Shown here piece by piece: positions 17,359 through 25,215 of a DNA stretch of 64,000 nucleotides (positions are counted from its first letter, which is position 1; every line of letters begins with the position of its first letter). Source of the stretch: Pseudomonas sp. H1h. Its GTDB lineage: Bacteria > Pseudomonadota > Gammaproteobacteria > Pseudomonadales > Pseudomonadaceae. The translations under genes and the position numbers were made by a program. The stretch covers positions 62,001 through 126,000 of the forward strand of contig NZ_AYMJ01000025.1 of the NCBI RefSeq assembly GCF_000633255.1, read 5' to 3'. The notes below the pieces were generated by a model. That model was not told the DNA's origin. It made no database searches and saw nothing but the letters and a program-made list of their open reading frames with translations.

Positions 17359-18381
17359 TTAGTGCGTGCGGGTCACTTTGCTCAGGTGGCGCGGTTGATC
17401 CGGGTCCATGCCTCGGGCCACGGCCAGGCCGGCAGCCATCACATAGAAACTCTGGATCGCCAGGATCGGGTCGAGGGCCGGGTGTTCGGCGCGGCTCAGG
17501 GTCAGGTCGCGTTCGAGAATGTCGTCCGGCGCGGCGAGCAATACACGGGCGCCGCGTTGACGCATCTCCGCCGCGAGGCTGATCAGACCGGCCTGCTCGG
17601 CACCACGTGGCGCGAACACCAGCAGTGGGTAGTGCTCGTCGATCAGGGCCATCGGGCCGTGACGGACTTCGGCACTGCTGAAAGCTTCAGCCTGAATCGC
17701 CGAGGTTTCCTTGAATTTCAGCGCTGCTTCCTGGGCGATGGCAAAGCCTGCGCCACGGCCGATAACCATCAGCCGTTCGCAATCGCGCAGCGCGTCGATG
17801 GCGGCGCTCCAGTCCTGTTGCGCGGCTTCGCGCAGGCCTTCGGGCAGGGCGTTGTGTGCCTCGAGTAATTCGCGGTCTTCTTTCCAGTGCGCGATCAGGC
17901 GGGCGCTGGCGCTGAGGGTGGCAATGAAGCTCTTGGTCGCGGCGACGCTGCTTTCGGTGCCAGCGAGCAGTGGCAGGCTGAATTCACAGGCTGCTTCCAA
18001 AGGCGAATCGGCGGCATTGACCATCGACACGCTCAGCGCGCCGCGTTTGCGCAACAGACGCAGGCTGTTGACCAGATCCGGGCTCTGTCCCGATTGCGAA
18101 AACGCAAACGCGACCTGGCCGCTGACCTTCAACGGTGCCTGCTGCATGGTCACCACCGACATCGGCAACGACGCCACCGGCACACCCAATTGCTGCATGG
18201 TCAGGTAGGCGAAGTAGCTCGCCGCGTGGTCGGAGCTGCCACGGGCGACAGTCATCGCAACTTGCGGCGGCTGACGGCGCAGGCGCCCGGCGATCTCGAT
18301 CATTTGCGGGTCGAGCTGTTGCAGTTGGGCTTGCACGGCCTCGAACGAGGACAGCGCCTCCTCAAGCATTTTTGAAGTCAA
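17359..18381 (-). CDS. nagB: Glucosamine-6-phosphate deaminase, SIS type (NagB-II)
   Basis: Converts glucosamine-6-phosphate to fructose-6-phosphate and ammonia, inferred from operon context. It has 340 residues built of two SIS sugar-isomerase domains (ARGSSDHAASYFAYL and SQSGQSPDLV in the first, IGRGAGFAIAQEAALKFKE in the second). It resembles the isomerase half of GlmS rather than classical NagB. The start is TTG at 18381: a GGAG lies 6 bp upstream of it, whereas the in-frame ATG at 18369 would be about 18 bp away. The start overlaps the end of nagA by 20 bp, implying coupled translation. Confidence 0.92.
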   Translation of the reverse strand: MTSKMLEEALSSFEAVQAQLQQLDPQMIEIAGRLRRQPPQVAMTVARGSSDHAASYFAYLTMQQLGVPVASLPMSVVTMQQAPLKVSGQVAFAFSQSGQSPDLVNSLRLLRKRGALSVSMVNAADSPLEAACEFSLPLLAGTESSVAATKSFIATLSASARLIAHWKEDRELLEAHNALPEGLREAAQQDWSAAIDALRDCERLMVIGRGAGFAIAQEAALKFKETSAIQAEAFSSAEVRHGPMALIDEHYPLLVFAPRGAEQAGLISLAAEMRQRGARVLLAAPDDILERDLTLSRAEHPALDPILAIQSFYVMAAGLAVARGMDPDQPRHLSKVTRTH

Positions 18382-19468
18382 TGTCTTCTCCTTCGACCAT
18401 GACAGCGGTCAGTGTGAGTGAGCGATCCAGCCGCACGCAGTCGGCCCAGGCGCCAGGTGCCAGGCGCCCGCGTTCGGTGATGCCGAGGTAGTCGGCGGGA
18501 AATTGCGACAGACGCTGCGAGGCTTCGGCGATCGGCAAACCGATCTTCACCAGGTTGCGCAGGGCCTGATCCATGGTCAGGGTGCTGCCGGCCAAGGTGC
18601 CGTCGGGCAGACGCACGCCGCCCAGGCATTTGGTCACGGTGTGGCTGCCGAGCTTGTATTCACCGTCGGGCATGCCGGCGGCGGCGGTCGAATCGGTGAC
18701 GCAATACAGGCACGGAATCGAGCGCAAGGCCACACGAATGGCGCCGGGATGCACGTGCAGCAAATCAGGGATCAGCTCGGCGAATGTGGCGTGGGCCAGT
18801 GCCGCGCCAACGATCCCGGGTTCGCGGTGATGCAGCGGGCTCATGGCGTTGTAGAGGTGAGTGAAACTGGTCGCGCCGGCATCGAGTGCAGCGACACCTT
18901 CTTCGTAACTGCCAAGGGTGTGGCCGATCTGCATGCGCACACCACGGCTGCTCAACTCGCGGATCAAAGCGTCGTGACCGGCGATTTCCGGGGCGATGGT
19001 GATCACCCGAATCGGCGCCAGCGCCAGATACTCTTCGACTTCGGCCATCAACGCGGTGTGCGCGAAGTTCGGTTGCGCGCCGAGTTTGCCGGGATTGATG
19101 TACGGGCCTTCGAGGTGTACGCCAAGCACGCGGGCGGCGCCTTTCGGACGCTGTTCGCAGAATTCTCCGACCTCCTTCAGGACGCTGGAAATCTCGGCGC
19201 TCGGTGCGGTCATGGTGGTGGCCAGCAGCGAGGTGGTGCCGAAGCGCACGTGGGTCTTGGTGATGGTCTCGAAGGCGCTGGCGCCTTCCATGATGTCTTT
19301 GCCACCACCGCCGTGGACGTGCAGGTCGATGAAGCCCGGCAGCAGATACGGCAGGTCATTGTCGGCCGGATCGCAGGGCACGCCTTCGATCGACACGACT
19401 TTGCCGTGTTCGTGGATCAGCCGGCCGCGAACCCAGCCGCTGGCGGTGAGGATGTTGTCTTCGGACAT
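18362..19468 (-). CDS. nagA: N-acetylglucosamine-6-phosphate deacetylase
   Basis: Removes acetate from GlcNAc-6-phosphate, the first cytoplasmic step after PTS import. It has 368 residues from the ATG at 19468. An upstream in-frame extension to 19561 runs into nagR and has no family character. Amidohydrolase features are GFIDLHVHGGGG, HLEGPYINPGK with a metal-ligand Glu, HTLGSYEEG, HLYNAMSP and the catalytic Asp in CVTDSTAAAGM. It lies 47 bp after nagR and overlaps nagB. Confidence 0.96.
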   Translation of the reverse strand: MSEDNILTASGWVRGRLIHEHGKVVSIEGVPCDPADNDLPYLLPGFIDLHVHGGGGKDIMEGASAFETITKTHVRFGTTSLLATTMTAPSAEISSVLKEVGEFCEQRPKGAARVLGVHLEGPYINPGKLGAQPNFAHTALMAEVEEYLALAPIRVITIAPEIAGHDALIRELSSRGVRMQIGHTLGSYEEGVAALDAGATSFTHLYNAMSPLHHREPGIVGAALAHATFAELIPDLLHVHPGAIRVALRSIPCLYCVTDSTAAAGMPDGEYKLGSHTVTKCLGGVRLPDGTLAGSTLTMDQALRNLVKIGLPIAEASQRLSQFPADYLGITERGRLAPGAWADCVRLDRSLTLTAVMVEGEDIDFKNA

Positions 19469-19515
19469 TTCGGTTCTCGCTGTTTGACGGCGCGCCTGAT
19501 CAGCCGCGCGGCTCT

Positions 19516-20256
19516 TTATCGGCGAAGCTCTGCAACAAAGTCGTAGTAGTCGTTGCGGCAATAGGTGTCGGTGACTTCGATCGGCGTGTTGTCTTCCAGA
19601 TAACCGACCCGGGTCATCAGCAGCATGGCGGTACCGGGGGCGATGCCGACCAGCGCGGCAAACTCGTCCGAGGCGTTGATCGCCTGAATGTGCTGCAGGG
19701 CGCGGACGATCGGTTTGCCGATGCCGTCGAGGTATTCATAGAGCGAGTCGCCGACCAGTTGCGGCTTGGGCATGATCGCGGCGGGCAGGGTGCTCATCTC
19801 GATGGCCATCACGGTGTCGTCGGCCTTGCGCAGGCGTTTCATGCGCGCGACCTTGTCGTTCGGCGACAGGCCCAGACGGATCAGTTCTTCGTGGGTCGGC
19901 AGGGTGACTTCACGCTCCAGCCACTGCGAACTGGGCACAAACCCCTTGAGGCGGAGCATTTCGCTGAAGCCCGAGAGGCGCGACAACGGTTGTTCCAGAC
20001 GTGGCGTGATGAACGTGCCGGAACCTTGCAGGCGACGGATCAGGCCTTGATCGAGCAGCACTTCCAGCGCCTTGCGGGCGGTGACCCGGGAGATGCCCAG
20101 TAACTCGCTGAGGTTGCGCTCGGACGGCATCGCCTGCTCGGCCTTCCACTGCCCGGCGTGAATGGCCGATTCCAGATTGCGCGCCAGCTGCAGGTACAGC
20201 GGCGTCGGCTGGGAGTCATCTGGGCGTAGGGCCTGGAGGTCGTTCATGTAGGTCAT
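19516..20256 (-). CDS. nagR: GntR/HutC-family regulator of the nag operon
   Basis: Transcription factor of 246 residues. The N-terminal winged helix-turn-helix (PSERNLSELLGISRVTARKAL then the wing RRLQGSGTFI) is followed by a UTRA effector domain of the type that senses GlcNAc-6-phosphate or GlcN-6-phosphate in this family. The start is ATG 20256 or 20247; neither has a strong Shine-Dalgarno, and the longer frame to 20313 reads through the probable promoter. It is first in the operon, so it is probably autoregulated together with nagA-B-F-E. Confidence 0.92.
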   Translation of the reverse strand: MTYMNDLQALRPDDSQPTPLYLQLARNLESAIHAGQWKAEQAMPSERNLSELLGISRVTARKALEVLLDQGLIRRLQGSGTFITPRLEQPLSRLSGFSEMLRLKGFVPSSQWLEREVTLPTHEELIRLGLSPNDKVARMKRLRKADDTVMAIEMSTLPAAIMPKPQLVGDSLYEYLDGIGKPIVRALQHIQAINASDEFAALVGIAPGTAMLLMTRVGYLEDNTPIEVTDTYCRNDYYDFVAELRR

Positions 20257-20303
20257 TTCCGGCGCGAGTATAGGATTGTTGTGGCTCGCTTGTGGGGCGG
20301 AAA

Positions 20304-20397
20304 TTAATACCACTTGAATACCATGTCAACGCATGGAAATGGTCTGCAGCCCAATGAAATGGCGGGTTCTGAGTGTGATGTATTGAAGTGGTATTAT
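20304..20397. promoter_or_regulatory. Candidate NagR operator/promoter region with TGGTATT repeats
   Basis: Upstream of nagR, AATACCA occurs at 20306-20312 and 20317-20323, an 11-bp spacing of about one helical turn. The inverted form TGGTATT occurs at 20389-20395. The 12-base block TTAATACCACTT (20304-20315) is matched 11 of 12 by the inverted AAGTGGTATTAT (20386-20397). Such repeats fit a GntR/HutC dimer site, but binding is inferred. Confidence 0.5.
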
Positions 20398-20415
20398 TGG
20401 TGGGCGGTAAAACAC

Positions 20416-20494
20416 AAAAAATCGCAGCCTGCGGCAGCACCTACCGTTCAGAGTGGTATCACCCCTGTAGGTGCTGTCGCAGGCTGCGATCTTT
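20416..20494. repeat. Long palindrome with ATCGCAGCCTGC arms
   Basis: A 24-base arm (20421-20444) is complementary with one mismatch to 20467-20490, separated by 22 bases and followed by a T-rich CTTTTGATTT. It belongs to a second dispersed Pseudomonas repeat family (GTAGGTGCTG...AGGCTGCGATCTTTTGA). It lies between the nag promoter and the 3' end of the L,D-transpeptidase gene and could terminate the latter. Confidence 0.75.
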
Positions 20495-20530
20495 TGATTT
20501 ATTTTTTTGCAGGTGACCAGTGGTGGGTCG

Positions 20531-21046
20531 TTACGGGCGAATCTCGATCATCGTGCCGTCCGGCACCAGGCCCCAGACCTCGCGCATGTCCATGTTGCGC
20601 ATGGCGATGCAGCCGTCGGTCCAGTCCAGGGTGTGGAACAGGTCTTCAGGCGTTTCCTCCGAATCCGGAGTGCCGTGGATCATGATCATCCCGCCAGGCT
20701 CGACGCCTTCACGCCGGGCGCGCGCCGAATCGCTGATGTTCGGGTAGGAAATGTGCATCGCCAGGTTGAATTTTTCACTGACCTTGCGCCAGTCGATCCA
20801 ATAAAAACCTTCCGGGGTGCGCTTGTCGCCTTCAATCAGTTTTGGACCCTTTTTCGCGCCCTTGCCCAAGGAAATACGGTAGGTCTTGATCGGCTTGCCG
20901 TCGGCGATCAGTTGCAGTTGATGCGCCGATTTGAGCACCAGGATTTTTTCGATCAGCGGCGTATTCGAGGGCGTCACGGTGGTCACGAAGGACGCTTGTG
21001 AGAGCGTGGCGAACGACAGGCAAAGCAGGGCAAGCAACCAGCGCAT
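20531..21046 (-). CDS. Exported L,D-transpeptidase-fold protein (YkuD family)
   Basis: A 171-residue protein with a signal peptide (WLLALLCLSFATLSQAS) and a YkuD domain, probably acting on peptidoglycan cross-links or lipoprotein attachment in the periplasm. The conserved His124 in MIHGTP and Cys146 in TDGCIAM are present. The canonical S/T-H-G-C box reads TDGC, a variant seen in the YafK-like branch. Activity cannot be settled from sequence. It stands alone on the minus strand between the nag promoter and the NUDIX genes. Confidence 0.88.
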   Translation of the reverse strand: MRWLLALLCLSFATLSQASFVTTVTPSNTPLIEKILVLKSAHQLQLIADGKPIKTYRISLGKGAKKGPKLIEGDKRTPEGFYWIDWRKVSEKFNLAMHISYPNISDSARARREGVEPGGMIMIHGTPDSEETPEDLFHTLDWTDGCIAMRNMDMREVWGLVPDGTMIEIRP

Positions 21047-21095
21047 TGAAACGATTCCCCAGGGAGTGACGCAGATATTTTATTTATGGAAGCTT

Positions 21096-21647
21096 TCAGG
21101 TGATGGCAGGCTGAGCCAGCGGCGGTATCGATTCGGAGCGAACCGGGTAGGTTTCGGCGCGACGGTCAGCGAAGAAGCATTCTAAGGTACGCCCCACCGT
21201 GCGGAAAGCCAGCTCGTCCCAAGGAATGTCGGCTTCGTCGAATAGTTGCACTTCGAGGCTTTCGGGGCCGGCGGCAAAGTCCAGGTCGGCCAGTTCTGCA
21301 CGAAAGAACACATGCACCTGGCTGATGTGTGGCACATCGATCAGCGTATAGATGCTCAGGTTGCGCACCCGGGCGCAGGCTTCTTCGGCGGTTTCGCGAA
21401 TCGCGGCCTGTTCGATGGTCTCGCCGTTTTCCATGAAACCGGCGGGCAGCGTCCAGTAACCCAGGCGTGGCTCGATGGCGCGGCGGCAGAGCAGCACCTG
21501 GCGGCCCCAGGTCGCGACGCAACCGGCGACGATATTGGGGTTTTGATAGTGAATGGTCTGACAGCTGTCACAGACAAATCGCAGCCGCGAATCGCCTTCG
21601 GGAATGCGCTGGGTCACCGGGTTGCCGCACTGGCTGCAAAATTTCAT
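21096..21647 (-). CDS. NUDIX hydrolase with N-terminal zinc ribbon
   Basis: A 183-residue protein from ATG 21647; an extension to 21791 has no family features. The N-terminus is a zinc ribbon with CSQCG and CDSCQ pairs, followed by a NUDIX domain. The NUDIX box GFMENGETIEQAAIRETAEEA has its usual final Gly replaced by Cys. The fold resembles NADH-pyrophosphatase relatives; the substrate is unknown. It is transcribed divergently from the CoA-diphosphatase-type NUDIX gene across 146 bp. Confidence 0.88.
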   Translation of the reverse strand: MKFCSQCGNPVTQRIPEGDSRLRFVCDSCQTIHYQNPNIVAGCVATWGRQVLLCRRAIEPRLGYWTLPAGFMENGETIEQAAIRETAEEACARVRNLSIYTLIDVPHISQVHVFFRAELADLDFAAGPESLEVQLFDEADIPWDELAFRTVGRTLECFFADRRAETYPVRSESIPPLAQPAIT

Positions 21648-21793
21648 GCTGGGGTTCCTGAATGCTGCGCCTATCTTGGCGTGCAGCGGTGCCGGTCGGC
21701 AAGTTGTCGTTTCGCGACATGGCCCGGCGAGGGGCTTGGGCGGCTGCAATGATTGGTGCATGATGCAGGGTAAGGCACAGATCGAGAACACTC

Positions 21794-22393
21794 ATGCTGG
21801 ACGAGCTACTGCATAGGGTAAGCAACCACACACCGCGCACGCTGGAGACCGATAAACGTTTCCCCGAGGCCGCTGTTCTGGTGCCGATCACCCGCAGTGA
21901 CGAGCCCGAGCTGGTGCTGACCCTGCGCGCCAGCGGCCTTTCGACCCATGGCGGCGAGGTGGCCTTTCCTGGCGGACGTCGTGATCCGGAAGACCCTGAC
22001 CTGATTTTCACCGCCCTGCGCGAAGCTGAGGAAGAAATCGGTCTGCCGCCGGGGCTGGTCGAGGTCATCGGCCCGCTCAGCCCGCTGATTTCGTTGCATG
22101 GCATCAAGGTCACGCCTTATGTCGGGGTGATCCCGGACTTTGTCGAGTACCAGGCCAACGATGCCGAGATCGCTGCAGTCTTCAACGTGCCGCTGGAATT
22201 CTTCCGTAAAGACCCGCGTGAACACACGCATCGAATCGATTATCAGGGCCGCAGCTGGTACGTGCCGAGTTATCGTTACGGTGAGTTCAAGATCTGGGGG
22301 CTGACGGCGATCATGATCGTCGAGTTGATCAATCTGCTCTATGACGAACAGATCAGCCTGCACCATCCCCCCAAAAGCTATATCAATACCTGA
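21794..22393 (+). CDS. CoA pyrophosphatase-type NUDIX hydrolase
   Basis: A 199-residue protein with the signature of CoA diphosphatases (NudL/PCD1 group): LRASGLSTHGGEVAFPGG followed by ALREAEEEIGL. Family members split CoA into 4'-phosphopantetheine and 3',5'-ADP. It is followed 47 bp later by the gamma-carbonic anhydrase gene, with which it is probably cotranscribed. Confidence 0.9.
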   Translation: MLDELLHRVSNHTPRTLETDKRFPEAAVLVPITRSDEPELVLTLRASGLSTHGGEVAFPGGRRDPEDPDLIFTALREAEEEIGLPPGLVEVIGPLSPLISLHGIKVTPYVGVIPDFVEYQANDAEIAAVFNVPLEFFRKDPREHTHRIDYQGRSWYVPSYRYGEFKIWGLTAIMIVELINLLYDEQISLHHPPKSYINT

Positions 22394-22440
22394 AGCCATC
22401 GCTCGAATGGCCCGTCATTGTGAGCCCTGAGGAAAACAAG

Positions 22441-22965
22441 ATGAAATACCGCCTGGGCGACGCCCGCGTCGACACCCACCCACAGAGCTGGGTCGCGCCC
22501 AATGCCGTGCTGGTGGGCAAGGTCAGACTGGAAGAGGGTGCCAACGTCTGGTTCAACGCCGTGCTGCGTGGTGATAACGAACTGATCCTGATCGGCAAGA
22601 ACAGCAACGTCCAGGACGGCACGGTGATGCACACCGACATGGGCTACCCGCTGACCATCGGCACCGGTGTGACCATCGGTCATAACGCCATGCTGCATGG
22701 CTGCACCGTCGGCGATTACAGCCTGATCGGCATCAACGCGGTGATTCTCAACGGTGCAAAGATCGGCAAGAACTGCATCATCGGCGCCAATTCGCTGATC
22801 GGCGAAGGCAAGGAAATCCCTGATGGCTCGCTGGTGATGGGCTCACCTGGCAAGGTCGTGCGCGAGCTGACCGAGCCGCAGAAGAAGATGCTTGAGGCCA
22901 GCGCCGCGCACTATGTGCATAACTCGCAGCGTTACGCGCGTGATCTGGTAGAGCAGGAAGAATGA
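22441..22965 (+). CDS. Gamma-carbonic anhydrase-like hexapeptide-repeat protein
   Basis: A 174-residue left-handed beta-helix protein from ATG 22441, with GAGGA 7-8 bp upstream; a GTG at 22420 is less well placed. Hexapeptide repeats run from NAVLVGKVRLEEGANVW to KIGKNCIIGANSLIGEGKEI. The three metal-ligand histidines appear in VMHTDMG, TIGHNAML and LHGC. It resembles E. coli YrdA and Pseudomonas PA3753-type proteins. Zinc binding is likely; carbonic anhydrase activity is unproven. It overlaps the DUF1289 gene by 4 bp. Confidence 0.92.
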   Translation: MKYRLGDARVDTHPQSWVAPNAVLVGKVRLEEGANVWFNAVLRGDNELILIGKNSNVQDGTVMHTDMGYPLTIGTGVTIGHNAMLHGCTVGDYSLIGINAVILNGAKIGKNCIIGANSLIGEGKEIPDGSLVMGSPGKVVRELTEPQKKMLEASAAHYVHNSQRYARDLVEQEE

Positions 22966-23177
22966 ACACGCCGGAGAGACCGGTCGCCTCGCCGTGTGTG
23001 AATATCTGCGCACTGGACGAGGACGATATTTGCACAGGTTGCCAGCGCACGGTCGAGGAGATCACGCGCTGGGGCCGGATGACCAATGACGAGCGCCGGG
23101 TGGTGCTGGGGTTGTGTCATGAGCGGGCGAAGGCGAGTGGGTTGGTGTGGATGATCCCCGGGAAATCTGGCGTTTGA
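22962..23177 (+). CDS. DUF1289 small cysteine protein
   Basis: A 71-residue protein whose ATG overlaps the preceding stop (ATGA). It has the DUF1289 pattern: SPCVNICALDEDDICTGCQRT with four cysteines within 18 residues, then an IT.WG.M...ER segment, suggesting a small metal-binding fold. Function is unknown. Translational coupling to the gamma-carbonic anhydrase gene is likely. Confidence 0.9.
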   Translation: MNTPERPVASPCVNICALDEDDICTGCQRTVEEITRWGRMTNDERRVVLGLCHERAKASGLVWMIPGKSGV

Positions 23178-23186
23178 CAAACCGCC

Positions 23187-23284
23187 TTCGCGAGCAAGCC
23201 CGCTCCCACATTTGATCTGTGCCAGCCCCGCCATTCGGATTCACTGAAGATCCAGTGTGGGAGCGAGCCTGCTCGCGAAGAGGC
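23187..23284. repeat. REP palindrome pair between the DUF1289 and VUT genes
   Basis: Inverted core CGCGAGCAAGCCCGCTCCCA, then a direct core (GTGTGGGAGCGAGCCTGCTCG) about 50 bp later; the second carries the AGCCTGC variant. Confidence 0.9.
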
Positions 23285-23360
23285 CGGAACAGTCGCGATT
23301 TCTTATTGGCCCAACTCCCAGCCTGACGTAACCTGTGCGCCAATCCGACAGGTCGCTTCC

Positions 23361-23828
23361 ATGATTTTCCTCATCGCCTACATCAGCAGCGTCGTGCTGA
23401 TCAACTTCGCATTCTCCACCGCGCCGCACCTGGACATCATCTGGTCCGCATGGGGCGGGCTGGTGTTCGTGCTGCGCGACATGGTGCAAACCCGCTTCGG
23501 TCATGGTGCGATTGTGGCGATGCTGGCGGCGCTGGTGTTGTCGTACGTCACGTCCGATCCGTCCATCGCCTTGGCCAGCGCCACGGCGTTCGCTGTCTCC
23601 GAGATCATCGATTGGCTTGTCTTCAGCATCACCAAACGGCCGTTGCGTGATCGCTTGTGGATCAGCTCGGCGCTGAGCATTCCCCTCGATACCTTCATCT
23701 TCTTCGGCATGATCGACCTGATGACGCCACCGGTGATCATCACCGCACTGGCCTCGAAGTTCGCCGGTGTCACCGCCGTTTGGCTGATCATGGCCTGGCG
23801 CGAGCGCAAACAGGCTGTCGCCAGCTGA
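23361..23828 (+). CDS. VUT family membrane transporter
   Basis: A 155-residue integral membrane protein with about five hydrophobic segments (residues 3-20, 26-40, 48-66, 76-95, 105-145 in part). It resembles the VUT/DUF165 family, whose characterised members move queuosine precursors. Family-type positions include the SEIIDWLVFS segment and the following KRPLRDRL loop. The substrate is inferred from the family only. It lies 100 bp upstream of purT in the same orientation. Confidence 0.75.
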   Translation: MIFLIAYISSVVLINFAFSTAPHLDIIWSAWGGLVFVLRDMVQTRFGHGAIVAMLAALVLSYVTSDPSIALASATAFAVSEIIDWLVFSITKRPLRDRLWISSALSIPLDTFIFFGMIDLMTPPVIITALASKFAGVTAVWLIMAWRERKQAVAS

Positions 23829-23858
23829 AGCCAAACCCTCGGGTTCATGTAAAATGCC

Positions 23859-23882
23859 GCGCTTTCTCCCCATGGAAAGCGC
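23859..23882 (+). promoter_or_regulatory. Hairpin in the purT leader
   Basis: Perfect 8-bp stem GCGCTTTC / GAAAGCGC with an 8-base loop, 46 bp upstream of the purT ATG and just after an AT-rich TGTAAAAT stretch that could be a -10. No T tract follows. It could be a leader structure or a purine-repressor-type site. Confidence 0.35.
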
Positions 23883-23928
23883 GTCTGACGCTGCTTTCCT
23901 CGATGATCCGCTTCTTTGAGGACCTGAG

Positions 23929-25110
23929 ATGACCCGTATCGGAACTCCATTGTCGCCAACCGCGACCCGCGTATTGCTGTGTGGCTGTGGTGAGTTGGGC
24001 AAGGAAGTGGTGATCGAGCTGCAACGCCTGGGCGTTGAAGTGATTGCCGTCGACCGTTACGCCAACGCGCCGGCCATGCAGGTTGCCCATCGCAGCCACG
24101 TGATCAACATGCTCGACGGCGCCGCGCTGCGTGCGGTCATCGAAGCCGAGAAGCCACACTTCATCGTGCCGGAAATCGAAGCCATCGCCACCGCCACGCT
24201 GGTCGAGCTGGAAGCCGAAGGCTTCACCGTGATCCCGACCGCACGCGCTGCGCAACTGACCATGAACCGCGAAGGCATCCGTCGTCTGGCGGCTGAAGAG
24301 CTGGACCTGCCGACTTCGCCGTACCACTTTGCCGACACCTTCGAGGACTACAGCAAAGCCGTTCAGGACCTGGGCTTCCCATGTGTGGTCAAGCCAGTGA
24401 TGAGCTCGTCGGGCAAGGGTCAGAGCCTGCTGCGCAGCGCCGATGACGTGCAGAAAGCCTGGGATTATGCGCAAGAAGGTGGCCGCGCCGGCAAAGGCCG
24501 GGTGATCATCGAAGGTTTCATCGATTTCGACTACGAAATCACCCTTCTGACCGTGCGCCACATCGGTGGCACCACGTTCTGCGCACCGGTCGGTCACCGT
24601 CAGGAGAAGGGCGACTATCAGGAATCCTGGCAGCCACAGGCCATGAGTCCGATTGCTCTGGCTGAATCCGAGCGCGTGGCCAAAGCCGTGACCGATGCGC
24701 TGGGTGGTCGTGGTCTGTTCGGTGTCGAGTTGTTCATCAAGGGTGATCAGGTGTGGTTCAGTGAAGTCTCGCCACGCCCGCACGACACCGGTCTGGTGAC
24801 CCTGATTTCCCAGGACCTGTCGCAGTTCGCGCTGCACGCCCGAGCCATTCTCGGCCTGCCGGTGCCGTTGATCCGTCAGTTCGGCCCGTCGGCCTCGGCA
24901 GTGATTCTGGTGGAAGGGCAGTCGACCCAGACAGCTTTTGCCAACCTCGGCGCTGCGCTGAGCGAGCCGGATACCGCGCTGCGTCTGTTTGGCAAGCCGC
25001 AAGTGAATGGTCAGCGCCGGATGGGCGTGGCGTTGGCGCGGGATGAGTCGATCGAGGCTGCGCGTGCCAAGGCGACCCGGGCTGCTCAGGCTGTCGTCGT
25101 CGAGCTGTAA
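23929..25110 (+). CDS. purT: Formate-dependent phosphoribosylglycinamide formyltransferase
   Basis: ATP-grasp enzyme using formate and ATP to formylate GAR, an alternative to folate-dependent PurN in purine synthesis. It has 393 residues, the standard length. The N-terminal preATP-grasp contains LLCGCGELGKEVVIE. The ATP-grasp domain has VVKPVMSSSGKGQS and IIEGFIDFDYEIT, and FSEVSPRPHDTGLVT lies in the metal/nucleotide site. A TTGAGGA precedes the ATG. A REP pair follows. Confidence 0.97.
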   Translation: MTRIGTPLSPTATRVLLCGCGELGKEVVIELQRLGVEVIAVDRYANAPAMQVAHRSHVINMLDGAALRAVIEAEKPHFIVPEIEAIATATLVELEAEGFTVIPTARAAQLTMNREGIRRLAAEELDLPTSPYHFADTFEDYSKAVQDLGFPCVVKPVMSSSGKGQSLLRSADDVQKAWDYAQEGGRAGKGRVIIEGFIDFDYEITLLTVRHIGGTTFCAPVGHRQEKGDYQESWQPQAMSPIALAESERVAKAVTDALGGRGLFGVELFIKGDQVWFSEVSPRPHDTGLVTLISQDLSQFALHARAILGLPVPLIRQFGPSASAVILVEGQSTQTAFANLGAALSEPDTALRLFGKPQVNGQRRMGVALARDESIEAARAKATRAAQAVVVEL

Positions 25111-25123
25111 ACCGAGGCACGAC

Positions 25124-25204
25124 ATTCGCGAGCAAGCCCGCTCCCACAACAGGTTTTGTGTACGCCACAGATCCAATGTGGGAGCGGGCTTGCTCGCGAA
25201 GCTT
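25124..25204. repeat. REP palindrome pair between convergent purT and an MFS gene
   Basis: Inverted core followed by a direct core (GTGGGAGCGGGCTTGCTCGC), about 35 bp apart, ending 12 bp before the stop codon of the convergent MFS gene. Confidence 0.92.
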
Positions 25205-25215
25205 TTGATCTTCCG

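Noticed and set aside
20314..20685. A 123-codon plus-strand frame divergent from nagR
   Set aside because: It runs through the operator candidates and the long palindrome and into the antisense of the L,D-transpeptidase gene; it has no domain and no ribosome site.
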